From contig NZ_CP036298.1 in assembly GCF_007752135.1 (NCBI RefSeq), positions 5,890,859-5,954,858 on the forward strand: a stretch of 64,000 bases of DNA, written 5' to 3'. Source of the stretch: Aureliella helgolandensis. Lineage in GTDB: Bacteria; Planctomycetota; Planctomycetia; Pirellulales; Pirellulaceae. The first letter of the stretch is position 1; every line of letters starts with the position of its first letter. Of this stretch, positions 33,135-41,943 are shown one piece after another. The notes beneath the pieces were generated by a model, which saw only the letters and a list, made by a program, of their open reading frames with translations, was not told the DNA's origin and searched no databases. The translations under genes and the position numbers were made by a program.

Positions 33135-34421
33135 ATGTCTACTGCATCCGATCACTACCCAACACTCGATGACGCAGCCCACCCGATCCGTAGCTACCCT
33201 AAGTTTCTATGGTGGTGTCTGGGGCAAGCCACCAATGGCGGTTTACTCTTCTATCTCTGGATGTTCGTCCTGACGGCGATTGCTCTCGTCGGTGCGAATG
33301 CATGGTCGGTCCAAGTAGCCGAGGGCATGATCGTCACCAACATGACCGATCACGTGAGTTGGGGGCTGTACATCGCCAACTTCACCTTCATGGTCGGAGT
33401 GGCCGCTGGGGGAGTAATGATGGTCATCCCCGCCTACCTCTACCATGACAAGAAAATGCATGACGTGGTCGTCATTGGAGAGATGCTGGCGATTGCCGCA
33501 ATCTTGATGTGCCTGCTGTTCGTGCTGGTTGACCTGGGCCGCCCAGAACGGTTTTGGCACTTGATACCTGGCATCGGGCGATTCAATTGGCCCATGTCGA
33601 TGCTAACCTGGGACGTGATCGTCCTCAACGGCTACCTGTTGTTGAATTTGCACATTTGCGGCTACCTGCTCTATATGCAATTTCTCGGCCGCAGGCCGAA
33701 TCAAGCGTGGTACCTGCCCTTCGTGTGGGTCTCCATCTTTTGGGCAATTTCGATCCATACCGTTACCGCCTTTCTCTACTGTGGACTGGGCGGACGTCCC
33801 TTTTGGAATACAGCGTTGCTCGCACCACGCTTCCTAGCGAGTGCATTTGTGGCTGGTCCTGCCTTCATTCTAATCCTGTTCTCCTGCATTCATCGCGCGG
33901 CAGGCGTCAAGATCGATGATGGACCCAAGCGATTGCTGATCAACATCATTCGCGTCACCGCGCTCGTCAATCTCCTGATGGTGATTTCCGAAGTCTTCAC
34001 TGAATTCTATACTGGCGGCGGACACACCGCTTCCGCGCGCTACCTGTTCCTTGGCCTGCACGGTCACAACGCACTCGTTCCATGGATTTGGACCGCAGTC
34101 GCCTTCGATGTACTTTCCACGGGGTTATTCCTCTCACCACTGGTATTTCGCTATTCCAAAGTCCTAATCGCCGCATGTGCGATGGCCTTTGTTGGCGCCT
34201 GGATCGAAAAGGGAATGGGGCTCATCGTTCCTGGGTTCATCCCCAGCACCTTGCATGAAATCGTCGAGTACACCCCCAGCCTGACAGAGTGGAAGGTTAG
34301 TGCAGGTATTTGGGCAGTAGGCTTGATGACGCTCACCATTTTGCTCAAGATGTGGATCACCGTCTTTTCAACGCGCCCCAGCCTCTCCCACGAGTCCCCC
34401 GCAAGCGATCAACCAGCTTAA
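33135..34421 (+). CDS. NrfD/PsrC-family membrane quinol oxidoreductase subunit
   Basis: About 428 residues from ATG 33135 (MSTASDHY), 1 bp after the Fe-S gene stop. Eight to ten hydrophobic segments are visible. Typical NrfD/PsrC features include SWGLYIANFTFMVGVAAGGVMMVIPAYLY, LGRPERFWHLIPGIGRFNWPMSMLTWD, and HTVTAFLYCGLGGRPFWNTALLAPRFLASAFVAGPAFI. It would oxidise quinol in the inner membrane and pass electrons to the Fe-S protein. The last residues (STRPSLSHESPASDQPA) are hydrophilic. Confidence 0.88.
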   Translation: MSTASDHYPTLDDAAHPIRSYPKFLWWCLGQATNGGLLFYLWMFVLTAIALVGANAWSVQVAEGMIVTNMTDHVSWGLYIANFTFMVGVAAGGVMMVIPAYLYHDKKMHDVVVIGEMLAIAAILMCLLFVLVDLGRPERFWHLIPGIGRFNWPMSMLTWDVIVLNGYLLLNLHICGYLLYMQFLGRRPNQAWYLPFVWVSIFWAISIHTVTAFLYCGLGGRPFWNTALLAPRFLASAFVAGPAFILILFSCIHRAAGVKIDDGPKRLLINIIRVTALVNLLMVISEVFTEFYTGGGHTASARYLFLGLHGHNALVPWIWTAVAFDVLSTGLFLSPLVFRYSKVLIAACAMAFVGAWIEKGMGLIVPGFIPSTLHEIVEYTPSLTEWKVSAGIWAVGLMTLTILLKMWITVFSTRPSLSHESPASDQPA

Positions 34422-34537
34422 AGGGTTATTCCGGACGATGCTCTATCCAGCCTGGATTCGTTGAGACAGGATCCCATTTCCGTGCACCGACACGTCGACG
34501 TGGGGCGACCAAACTCTAGGGGACAATCCCATTCGCA

Positions 34538-35794
34538 TTGTACGGAAAGCATCAGATGCAACGAGCCAACAGCAACCTGCACCGCCGTGGATTCACCAGC
34601 CTTCATCGCCTGCAACTTGTCACTCCTGTTCCACTTCGCAGTCCACGCAGTGCAGCCCATCCTCGCGCGAGCGCGCAAGTGCTCCTTCGACTGCTGGCCT
34701 GGGGGATCCTCTGCGGTTGTGCCAATCTGAGCTCGGGCCAAGACAGCTCGGGCCAAGACAGCTCGGTGCAGGACAGCTCGGCCCCAGCCATCGTCACGCT
34801 CGACTCAGTACCTTCCGTCCGTGAGGCAATTGAGGAAACGGAACCGCTAGCGGGCGAGTTCTCTCCCCGCCAGGCGGCGATTTATCTCGATAGGGCTGCG
34901 CTGACATGGCAAAAAGAAAACCAGTGCGTAACCTGCCACACCAACATGCCCTACCTGTTTGCACGTCCAGCCCTCTCCTCGGTGCAGCCCGATTCGGGTG
35001 AAGTACGCGAATTCTTCGAGCAATACCGAACGGTGCGTTGGAAAGAGAAAGGTCCCACCGAGAATCAAGGGTTCTGGCCAATCGTCGTCGGTGCCGGACT
35101 GACCTTTCATGATATCCAGACCACTGGAAAACTTAGCCAAGTTGCTCGCGATGTTTTGGAGTTGATGTGGACTGCTCAACGTGCCGATGGCGGTTGGAGA
35201 TGGCCCCATTGCGATTATGCGCCGATGGAAATTGACGATCATTACGGAGTGACCCTTGCGGCCCTAGCCGTGGGAATCGCCCCCGACGGCTATGCCGAGA
35301 GCCCATCCGCCCAAGCTGGTTTGGCAAAGCTTCGCATGTATTTAAAAAACAACCCGCCCAAATCGTTGCACCACCGGGCCATGCTTGCTTGGTGCTCGCT
35401 TCGCATCACGGGTATCGCTAGCGACGAAGAGCGCGCCGCCACGCTGAAGCAGCTGCTCGAAATCCAACTCCCTGATGGCGGCTGGTCGACCGCAGGCTTC
35501 CTAACCGACTGGAAGGGGCTCGAGCGCGACGACGGTCAACCACTCGACATTCAAACAAGCGATGCCTACGGCACTGGTCTAGTCATCGTCCTGAGTCGAG
35601 AATTGGGCGTTCCTGCGGACGACCCGCGACTCCAACGCGGTATTGAGTGGTTGCTATCGAATCAACGCAGTAGCGGAAAATGGTTCACCCGTTCACCGGT
35701 CAATGATGCTGGGAATCTCATTTCCAATACCGGCAGCGCACTCGCCATACTAGCCCTTCAAGCGTGCGGAGAACTCCCCGGCTGGCCTTTTTAG
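34538..35794 (+). CDS. Secreted lipoprotein with haem-c motif and prenyltransferase/squalene-cyclase-like repeats
   Basis: Up to 418 residues; the frame opens at 34538, but the lipoprotein signal (LLRLLAWGILCGCANL) lies some 50 residues in, so the true start may be further downstream at a non-ATG codon. After a repeated SSGQD linker comes QKENQCVTCHTNMPYLFARPAL, containing one CxxCH motif, then an alpha/alpha toroid with QW-like motifs: AQRADGGWRWPHCD, LPDGGWSTAGF and NQRSSGKWFTRS. The family resembles planctomycete prenyltransferase/squalene oxidase-repeat proteins. Function unknown; it follows the nap genes by 116 bp but need not belong to them. Confidence 0.7.
   Translation: MYGKHQMQRANSNLHRRGFTSLHRLQLVTPVPLRSPRSAAHPRASAQVLLRLLAWGILCGCANLSSGQDSSGQDSSVQDSSAPAIVTLDSVPSVREAIEETEPLAGEFSPRQAAIYLDRAALTWQKENQCVTCHTNMPYLFARPALSSVQPDSGEVREFFEQYRTVRWKEKGPTENQGFWPIVVGAGLTFHDIQTTGKLSQVARDVLELMWTAQRADGGWRWPHCDYAPMEIDDHYGVTLAALAVGIAPDGYAESPSAQAGLAKLRMYLKNNPPKSLHHRAMLAWCSLRITGIASDEERAATLKQLLEIQLPDGGWSTAGFLTDWKGLERDDGQPLDIQTSDAYGTGLVIVLSRELGVPADDPRLQRGIEWLLSNQRSSGKWFTRSPVNDAGNLISNTGSALAILALQACGELPGWPF
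34730..34781 (+). repeat. 15-bp tandem repeat inside the lipoprotein gene
   Basis: AGCTCGGGCCAAGAC is present twice exactly (34730-34759), then once with two changes, then a partial AGCTCGG. It encodes the SSGQD linker. Its length is a multiple of three, so gain or loss keeps the frame. Confidence 0.85.
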
Positions 35795-36198
35795 TTGGCT
35801 ACGGTTGGGCAGCCGTTTTCAATCGCTAGCTGCCCCAAATCCCGATAGATTTCGCGGCTCTCTACAGGTTTCACAACGTGGGCCGTGAGATGCGATAGAA
35901 TGTAGCCGGTTGGTTAAGAACCGCCGGTCGAGCGTCACTGGCCATGCATCGAGCAGCAGGGCCCGCTGATTGGATTGCCTGTTTAGTTTCAGTGCCAACA
36001 TCGCACTTGGAATTGCGTCGTAGCAGCAACGACTTCGGCCTAGGCTGCGCGGCGGTTTGCACGGTCAACAAGTTGCGCAGCTACGACTGGCTCGCATCCC
36101 TGGGATCCCACCGAACTCCAGGATCGACTTCGAGAAGCTCCCTCCCGCCTCGGCGCCCCCACCCTTTCGCCACCGAACACTTTCTAGGACATCGAAGA
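35795..36198. other. Spacer before the sialidase gene
   Basis: No gene is supported here. A weak, reversed resemblance to the dispersed element core occurs at about 36017-36065 (GTAGCAGC, GCGCGGCGG). Open frames here are not protein-like. Confidence 0.35.
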
Positions 36199-37467
36199 AT
36201 GAACGCGGAAAATACGCGAAACGGCCACCGCAACCATTGCGCGAGGCTCGCTCTATTTTGTCTCTCAATGCTGATCGGTCTACCGAGTTCGGCCAGCTGG
36301 GGTGCAGACCCCTTAATTGCCTCTATCTCCAAGGAAACACTGTGGAAAAACCGAGATGGAAAATCACAAACGTGGTTTCATCCTCGGGTCTGCATGATGC
36401 CCGGCGATCAGGGACAACCCGTTGCCTTGATGACACTCCAGGCCATTGGAGGCTCAGACTACTTTGGGCAGGTGCATTGGTCGCTGTCGTCCGACCTAGG
36501 CAAAACCTGGAGCGAACCGGAACCGATCGCTGCCCTGGGACGAGATCCCATTCCTGGCCGCGCCGATGACCTGAGAGCTGCCGTGTGCGATGTCACCCCT
36601 CAATACCATCCACAATCCGATTCGGTACTAGCGCTGGGCCACGTCGTGTTTTACAAAGGTGAATACTTTGCCCGCAAAGAACAACTCGCACGGTACCCCG
36701 TCTACGTGACGCGGTCTAAGGATGGTACATGGTCCCATCGCAAAATCTTGGAATGGGATGACCCACGAGGTAGCCACATCTATTCAAACAACTGCGGACA
36801 ACGGGTCGTCCTCCCGAGTGGGGATGTGCAGATGTCATTCACCTTTGGCCCCCACGAAGAGAACCGGATGGTAGCGGGTGTCCTTACCAGCTTTGATGGA
36901 GACCTGCTGAAAATTAAGGAGGTAGGACCTCCGTTGCATAATCCGATAGGACGAGGGTTGCTGGAACCGAGCGTTACAGAGTTTGATGGACAGTTCTGGA
37001 TGACAATTCGGGCCGAGGACAATTACGGCTACGTCAGTGTTAGCGACGATGGCCTCAACTGGGCAGAAAAAACGGCTTGGGCCTGGGATGATGGGGAGCC
37101 TCTCGGCATGTCCACCACTCAGCAGCATTGGCTCAATCACAGCGACGGCCTATTCCTGGTCTACACGCGACAGGATGCGTCCAACGAGAACGTGCTCCGC
37201 TGGCGTTCGCCGCTCTGGATCGCCCAAGTCGACGTTGAGCGTCGCTGCTTGATCCGCTCAAGCGAGCAAGTGGTACTTCCTTTAGTTGGAGACGGCGTGG
37301 ATGCACCCGATCAAGTCGCGTTGATGGGGAATTTCAACGTCACGCATGCCAGCCCCAATGAGTCTTGGGTCACTGTCGGTGAGTGGCTACCACGCGATGG
37401 TTATCGAGGCGATGTATTGCTCGCTAGAATCCGCTGGAGCAAACCCAATCAGCTGCCGTTGTGGTAA
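36199..37467 (+). CDS. Sialidase-like (BNR/Asp-box) secreted protein
   Basis: About 422 residues from ATG 36199 (MNAENTRNGHRNHC) with a signal peptide (LALFCLSMLIGLPSSASWGAD). Asp-box-like segments include SSDLGKTWSEPEP (a good SxDxGxTW match) and VSDDGLNWAEKT (a degenerate one), and the fold is a predicted beta-propeller. The segment SQTWFHPRVCMMPGDQG near the N-terminus and RAEDNYGYVSVSDDG near the C-terminus fit planctomycete exo-alpha-sialidase-family proteins. The enzyme class is inferred; several such proteins are not true sialidases. It heads a cluster with a ceramidase-like and a sulfatase gene. Confidence 0.78.
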   Translation: MNAENTRNGHRNHCARLALFCLSMLIGLPSSASWGADPLIASISKETLWKNRDGKSQTWFHPRVCMMPGDQGQPVALMTLQAIGGSDYFGQVHWSLSSDLGKTWSEPEPIAALGRDPIPGRADDLRAAVCDVTPQYHPQSDSVLALGHVVFYKGEYFARKEQLARYPVYVTRSKDGTWSHRKILEWDDPRGSHIYSNNCGQRVVLPSGDVQMSFTFGPHEENRMVAGVLTSFDGDLLKIKEVGPPLHNPIGRGLLEPSVTEFDGQFWMTIRAEDNYGYVSVSDDGLNWAEKTAWAWDDGEPLGMSTTQQHWLNHSDGLFLVYTRQDASNENVLRWRSPLWIAQVDVERRCLIRSSEQVVLPLVGDGVDAPDQVALMGNFNVTHASPNESWVTVGEWLPRDGYRGDVLLARIRWSKPNQLPLW

Positions 37468-37563
37468 CCCCTGGAAAAGCAGACTTGGCAAACGGCGTGG
37501 ATGTAAGACGCACATACCTGCCGTCCTCGATTCCAAACTCACTCTCTCTCACGAGCATCTACC

Positions 37564-38973
37564 ATGCCCCCTCTCAATCGACGAAATTTCATTGCCGCTT
37601 CGGCAGTAAGTGCGACTGCCGGTCTCGCGGCGGTCCGCGCCCAGGGCTCTACCGGTCCGGGGAATCTCCATCTCGGGACTTTTCGCTTTGATGTAACGCC
37701 ACCGATGGGCCACTCTTTATGTGGTGGATGGATAACTCCCGTGGTCGGCGTCGATGATCCACTGGAAGCGATCGGCTATGTTCTCCTGGGCGCTGGCGAA
37801 CCGATCGTAGTATGCGTCGTCGACTGGACGGGGCTGTTGAATTCGGCTCACCTCGCTTGGCGCCAAGCACTGGCTGATGCTGCGGGTACAACCATCGAGC
37901 GCGTCACGGTTCATTGCGTACATCAACACAATGCACCATTCGCCTGCCTGGATGCCGAGGAAATAATACTCGAACAGGGTGATCTTCCGCATATTGTGGA
38001 GCTCGAGTTCTTCAACCGCTGCCTGGAGGCCGGCCGCACCGCTGTCGGCGAAGCACTTCAACGAACAACGCCGGTGACGCACGTTGCGCATCACCAAGCG
38101 CCGGTCGAAATGGTGGCTTCGAACCGTCGCATTATCGGCTTGACGGGGAAAGTCCAATCGCAACGCGGCAGCAGCTCCAAACGCGAGGACCAACAAGTCT
38201 TCCCCGAAGGCTTGATCGATCCCATGCTGAAAACCGTTGCGTTCTACAACCAAGACACCAAGTTGGTCGCTAGCCACTACTATGCGTGTCATCCTATGAG
38301 CTACTACGGAGATGGCCGTGTCAGTTCCGATTTCTGCGGGCTCGCGCGTAAACAGAGGCAGGCAGAAGAGCCACATTGCATGCACCTCTATTTCAATGGC
38401 TGTGGCGGTAACATTGGGGCCGGAAAGTACAATGACGGTTCCAAGGCAATGCGTCCCGTTCTGCGGGACCGGATGTACCGAGGTATGGTGGCGTCGGAGG
38501 AAAAACTGGATCCCCAAAGTATCGAATCGCTTTCATGGGAAACCCAGGACATCCTGCCACTCGTCAACACGAACCTTGCAGAAGACGCGCTGATGCGGCA
38601 AATTTCCGACCATGAGCAGAGCGTGGTGAATCGCAATCGCCCCGCCTATGCACTCGCTTGGCTTCGCCGCATCGCGAAGGGGCACCCCATCACCCTTAGT
38701 TCTTTGCACGTCAACGATATATCACTACTGCATCTCCCATCGGAGAGTTTTATTGAGTATCAGTTGCGAGCCCAAGCATCTGCACCTGGCCGTTTTGTAG
38801 CATGCGCAGCCTATGGAGACGGTGGCCCGTGGTATATTCCAACGAGCGACGCCTATCCGCAGGGTGGTTATGCAGTCAGTGTTGCATGGTGTGCGCCGGA
38901 CATCGACCCCACGTTATCCGGAGGTATAAGCGAGCTCTTGACGCGTGTTGAATCACCCAAAAACACACCTTAG
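37564..38973 (+). CDS. Neutral ceramidase-like secreted protein
   Basis: A 469-residue protein with a Tat signal (NRRNFIAASAVSATAGLAAVRAQ). The mature part begins HLGTFRFDVTPPMGHSLCGGW, the typical start of neutral/alkaline non-lysosomal ceramidase N-terminal domains, followed by VHCVHQHNAPF with Zn-ligand His residues, HYYACHPMSYYGDGRVSSDF with another His, and MHLYFNGCGGNIGAGKYND. The catalytic Ser segment of characterised ceramidases is not evident; GCGGNIGAG is the version often seen in planctomycete relatives. The substrate is therefore uncertain. 96 bp after the sialidase-like gene and 14 bp before the sulfatase. Confidence 0.82.
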   Translation: MPPLNRRNFIAASAVSATAGLAAVRAQGSTGPGNLHLGTFRFDVTPPMGHSLCGGWITPVVGVDDPLEAIGYVLLGAGEPIVVCVVDWTGLLNSAHLAWRQALADAAGTTIERVTVHCVHQHNAPFACLDAEEIILEQGDLPHIVELEFFNRCLEAGRTAVGEALQRTTPVTHVAHHQAPVEMVASNRRIIGLTGKVQSQRGSSSKREDQQVFPEGLIDPMLKTVAFYNQDTKLVASHYYACHPMSYYGDGRVSSDFCGLARKQRQAEEPHCMHLYFNGCGGNIGAGKYNDGSKAMRPVLRDRMYRGMVASEEKLDPQSIESLSWETQDILPLVNTNLAEDALMRQISDHEQSVVNRNRPAYALAWLRRIAKGHPITLSSLHVNDISLLHLPSESFIEYQLRAQASAPGRFVACAAYGDGGPWYIPTSDAYPQGGYAVSVAWCAPDIDPTLSGGISELLTRVESPKNTP

Positions 38974-38987
38974 GAAAGACGGATTCC

Positions 38988-40427
38988 ATGACACTTAGGA
39001 TGCGAGTTTTCGGCATTTTTGTGGTCTTGCTTCTAAGCTCTCGCGGAGAGGCCGCTGCACCGCCACTGAACTTCATCGTCCTCAATTGCGACAACTTAGG
39101 TTACGGCGACACCGAGCCATTCGGCTCAACTCTGCACCGCACTCCACATTTGAATCAAATGGCCACGGAAGGACGCCGCTTCACCCATTTCTATTCATCG
39201 GCTGGAGTCTGTACTCCGTCACGCGCTAGTTTGATGACCGGCTGCTACGCACAGCGAATCGGCATGCACGATAATCCACGTGACGGCTGGGTCCTGCGAC
39301 CTCTTTCGCGATACGGATTGAATCCGACTGAGGTCACAATTGCCGAGGTCCTGAAACGCCAGAACTATGCCACGGCCATCATCGGAAAATGGCATCTGGG
39401 GGATCAACCAGAATTTTTGCCCACGCGGCAGGGATTCGACTTTTTCTTCGGTATACCCTACAGCGACGACATGACCGAGCGGACTTGGAATACCGATGGC
39501 TCTCAGTGGCCACCGCTGCCGTTGATGCGCAACGAACGCGTCATCGAAGCTCCCTGTGACAGAACTACTTTAACACAACGCTACACCGCACAGGCCCTGG
39601 AATGGATTTCTGAAAATCAACAATCCCCCTTCTTTCTGTATCTTCCCCACGCGATGCCAGGCAGCACGGCACAACCCTATTCCAGCACTCAGTTTTCGGG
39701 GCAAAGTGCCAATGGGCCATGGGGCGATTCGGTCGAAGAACTGGATTGGTCGGTGGGACAGATCCTGGCGCATTTGAAAAAGCTCGATTTGGCATCCCGG
39801 ACATTAGTCATTTGGACGAGCGACAACGGCGCCCCGTCACTGCCCAATTCATTAAAGCGAGGATCCAATCTACCGCTGCACGGCCGTGGCTATAGTACCA
39901 GCGAAGGTGCTTTCCGCGTTCCGATGATCGCCTGGCTGCCTGGACGCATTCCAGCTGGAACCGAATGTGCAGAGTTGACAACGATGATGGATCTACTCCC
40001 CACCTTTGCCAAGCTTGCCACAGCAGACCATTCGTCCGATGCTCCCATCGATGGACTCGATATCGGGCCATTGCTCTTCGGAGCTTCCAATGCCCAGTCA
40101 CCACACGCCGCATTCTATTACTACGATGGTCCTCAGTTACAAGCGGTTCGCAGCGGCCCATGGAAACTCTTCCTGCCAATCCATCCCATTCGCCAGCATC
40201 CGCATCTAGCCCCCCACGCAGCACCATCACCACTGCTGTTCAATGTCGTGGAAGATGTTGGCTGCAAGCAGAATCAAGCGCTCCACTATCCTGAGATCGT
40301 GCAGCGGTTGGAGGGACTCGCCGAAGAGGCACGTAGAGAATTGGGAGACGCCGAGCGTCTAGGTGCAGGCAGACGGGAAAGAGGAGAATTGTCTAGCGAT
40401 AGCGTCCCGGTCGCTCAAACATTCTGA
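38988..40427 (+). CDS. Secreted arylsulfatase-family sulfatase
   Basis: A 479-residue sulfatase with a signal peptide (MTLRMRVFGIFVVLLLSSRGEAA). The sulfatase signature GVCTPSRASLMTG carries the Cys that is converted to formylglycine. Other motifs are LNCDNLGYGD near the N-terminus (Asn replacing the second Asp of the usual metal pair DDLGYGD), AIIGKWHLGDQPEFLPTRQGFD and VIWTSDNGAPS. It removes sulfate esters, probably from polysaccharides or lipids. It overlaps the convergent ABC ATPase gene by 13 bp at its 3' end. An anaerobic or aerobic maturase gene is not in the window. Confidence 0.92.
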   Translation: MTLRMRVFGIFVVLLLSSRGEAAAPPLNFIVLNCDNLGYGDTEPFGSTLHRTPHLNQMATEGRRFTHFYSSAGVCTPSRASLMTGCYAQRIGMHDNPRDGWVLRPLSRYGLNPTEVTIAEVLKRQNYATAIIGKWHLGDQPEFLPTRQGFDFFFGIPYSDDMTERTWNTDGSQWPPLPLMRNERVIEAPCDRTTLTQRYTAQALEWISENQQSPFFLYLPHAMPGSTAQPYSSTQFSGQSANGPWGDSVEELDWSVGQILAHLKKLDLASRTLVIWTSDNGAPSLPNSLKRGSNLPLHGRGYSTSEGAFRVPMIAWLPGRIPAGTECAELTTMMDLLPTFAKLATADHSSDAPIDGLDIGPLLFGASNAQSPHAAFYYYDGPQLQAVRSGPWKLFLPIHPIRQHPHLAPHAAPSPLLFNVVEDVGCKQNQALHYPEIVQRLEGLAEEARRELGDAERLGAGRRERGELSSDSVPVAQTF

Positions 40428-41932
40428 TGGGTAGCCGCTTCCATAATCTTCTGCTCTGTAGCCTCAGAGCGACTGAACTCTCCAGTCAGCTGGCCTTCGC
40501 AAAGCACCAGGATCCGATCGCTTACGGTCAACAGCTCAGGTAGCTCCGAACTGGTAACGATAATCGACATCCCCGCCTCTGCCAATTGCTCCATCAATCG
40601 ATACAACTCGGCTTTGGCTCCCACATCAACACCTCGCGTGGGATCGTCGAGCAACAGTATTTTGGGAGAGGTCATTAAGCAACGGCCAATAATGCACTTT
40701 TGCTGGTTGCCGCCACTCAAGCTGTGCATGGATGCCTGGATCCCATCCGTCTTGATCTGCAGTCGGTCTACCTGTTGCTGGGCAGCCAAACGCTCGCGGG
40801 CCGAGGAGACGATGCTGTACGACGCGAGTTCTCGCAGCGCGCACACGGTAATATTGTCGCGGACCGGAACATGCCCGAACAATCCAGAACGCTTGCGATC
40901 CTCGGTCACCATCGCTAGCCCAGCTTGCATCGCCTCGGCGGGATGGCGAAAGCTCTGCAGTTCACCATCGATTAAGATCTGCCCCGTAGGTGGAACGAAA
41001 CTCGCGCCGAACAGGCATTCTAGCAACTCGGTTCGTCCGGCCCCCATCAAGCCAGCAATTCCTAGGATTTCACCGCAGCGCAGCTCGAATTCAATTCCTT
41101 GCAATCGCCAGGGTTTGGAGTGTCCCGGCCAAGCAAGTCCAAGATTGCGTACGGCCAGCCGGACCGACCGTTCGCCTGTAGAAATTTGCCGGATTTGGCT
41201 CTGCTCCAACTCACGACCGACCATCAAGTGTGCGATTTCGCGTGGTGAAGTCTCTTGCCGATCAACAGTAGTGACGAATTTCCCATCACGCAGGACAGTA
41301 ATGCGGTCTGCCAAGCGGAAAACCTCGTCCATCTTGTGGGAAATATAGAGGATCGTGACGCCCCGCTGACGCAAGGTTTCAATAACCCCGTACAGGCGTG
41401 CGACTTCAGATTCCGTCAGGGCGCTCGTGGGCTCGTCCATGATCAAAATGGATGCATTGATCGACAGCGCTTTGGCAATTTCAATGATCTGCTGATCTCC
41501 AACTCGCAGCGTGCCTACCATTGCAGTGGGTGCAATATTTGATTCGAGCTCGGACAACAAACGCGCTGATTCGCGGTCCATGGCAGCTTGGTTGAGCATG
41601 CCCCAGGGCGATACGATCTCGCGTCCCAAAAAGATGTTGGCTGCGACCGAGAGCTGCTCAACGAGGTTCAATTCTTGATGAATAATGCTAACGCCAACCT
41701 GCTCAGCATCCCGCGTGTTCTGAAATTGTTGCCTTGCCCCTTCAATCCACAGCTCTCCCGCATAGTCGACGAGCACCCCAGAGAGAATCTTCATCAGCGT
41801 GCTCTTGCCAGCCCCGTTTTCCCCCATGACCGCATGCAGCTCTCCAGGCATGACGTCAAAGCTCACGTCGTCCAATGCTCGGACAGCGTTGAATTGCTTA
41901 CTAATACCGCGAATAGAAATAATCGGTTGCAT
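40415..41932 (-). CDS. Second sugar ABC transporter, ATP-binding protein (RbsA/MglA type)
   Basis: Double ATPase of the CUT2 family, 505 residues. Domain 1 has GENGAGKSTLMKILSG, LSINASILIMDEPTSAL; domain 2 has GLMGAGRTELLECLFG, LSGGNQQKCIIGRCL, ILLLDDPTRGVDVG. The conserved VTEDRKRSGLF segment is present. It is the last gene of a four-gene minus-strand unit: Gfo/Idh/MocA oxidoreductase, binding protein, permease, ATPase. The sugar is unknown. Ends convergent with the sulfatase. Confidence 0.92.
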   Translation of the reverse strand: MQPIISIRGISKQFNAVRALDDVSFDVMPGELHAVMGENGAGKSTLMKILSGVLVDYAGELWIEGARQQFQNTRDAEQVGVSIIHQELNLVEQLSVAANIFLGREIVSPWGMLNQAAMDRESARLLSELESNIAPTAMVGTLRVGDQQIIEIAKALSINASILIMDEPTSALTESEVARLYGVIETLRQRGVTILYISHKMDEVFRLADRITVLRDGKFVTTVDRQETSPREIAHLMVGRELEQSQIRQISTGERSVRLAVRNLGLAWPGHSKPWRLQGIEFELRCGEILGIAGLMGAGRTELLECLFGASFVPPTGQILIDGELQSFRHPAEAMQAGLAMVTEDRKRSGLFGHVPVRDNITVCALRELASYSIVSSARERLAAQQQVDRLQIKTDGIQASMHSLSGGNQQKCIIGRCLMTSPKILLLDDPTRGVDVGAKAELYRLMEQLAEAGMSIIVTSSELPELLTVSDRILVLCEGQLTGEFSRSEATEQKIMEAATHQNV

Positions 41933-41943
41933 GCTGGGATGGC

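Noticed and set aside
34538-35794. Reading the toroid protein as a true squalene-hopene cyclase
   Set aside because: Too short, secreted and with a haem-c motif; the catalytic DXDD motif is not visible.
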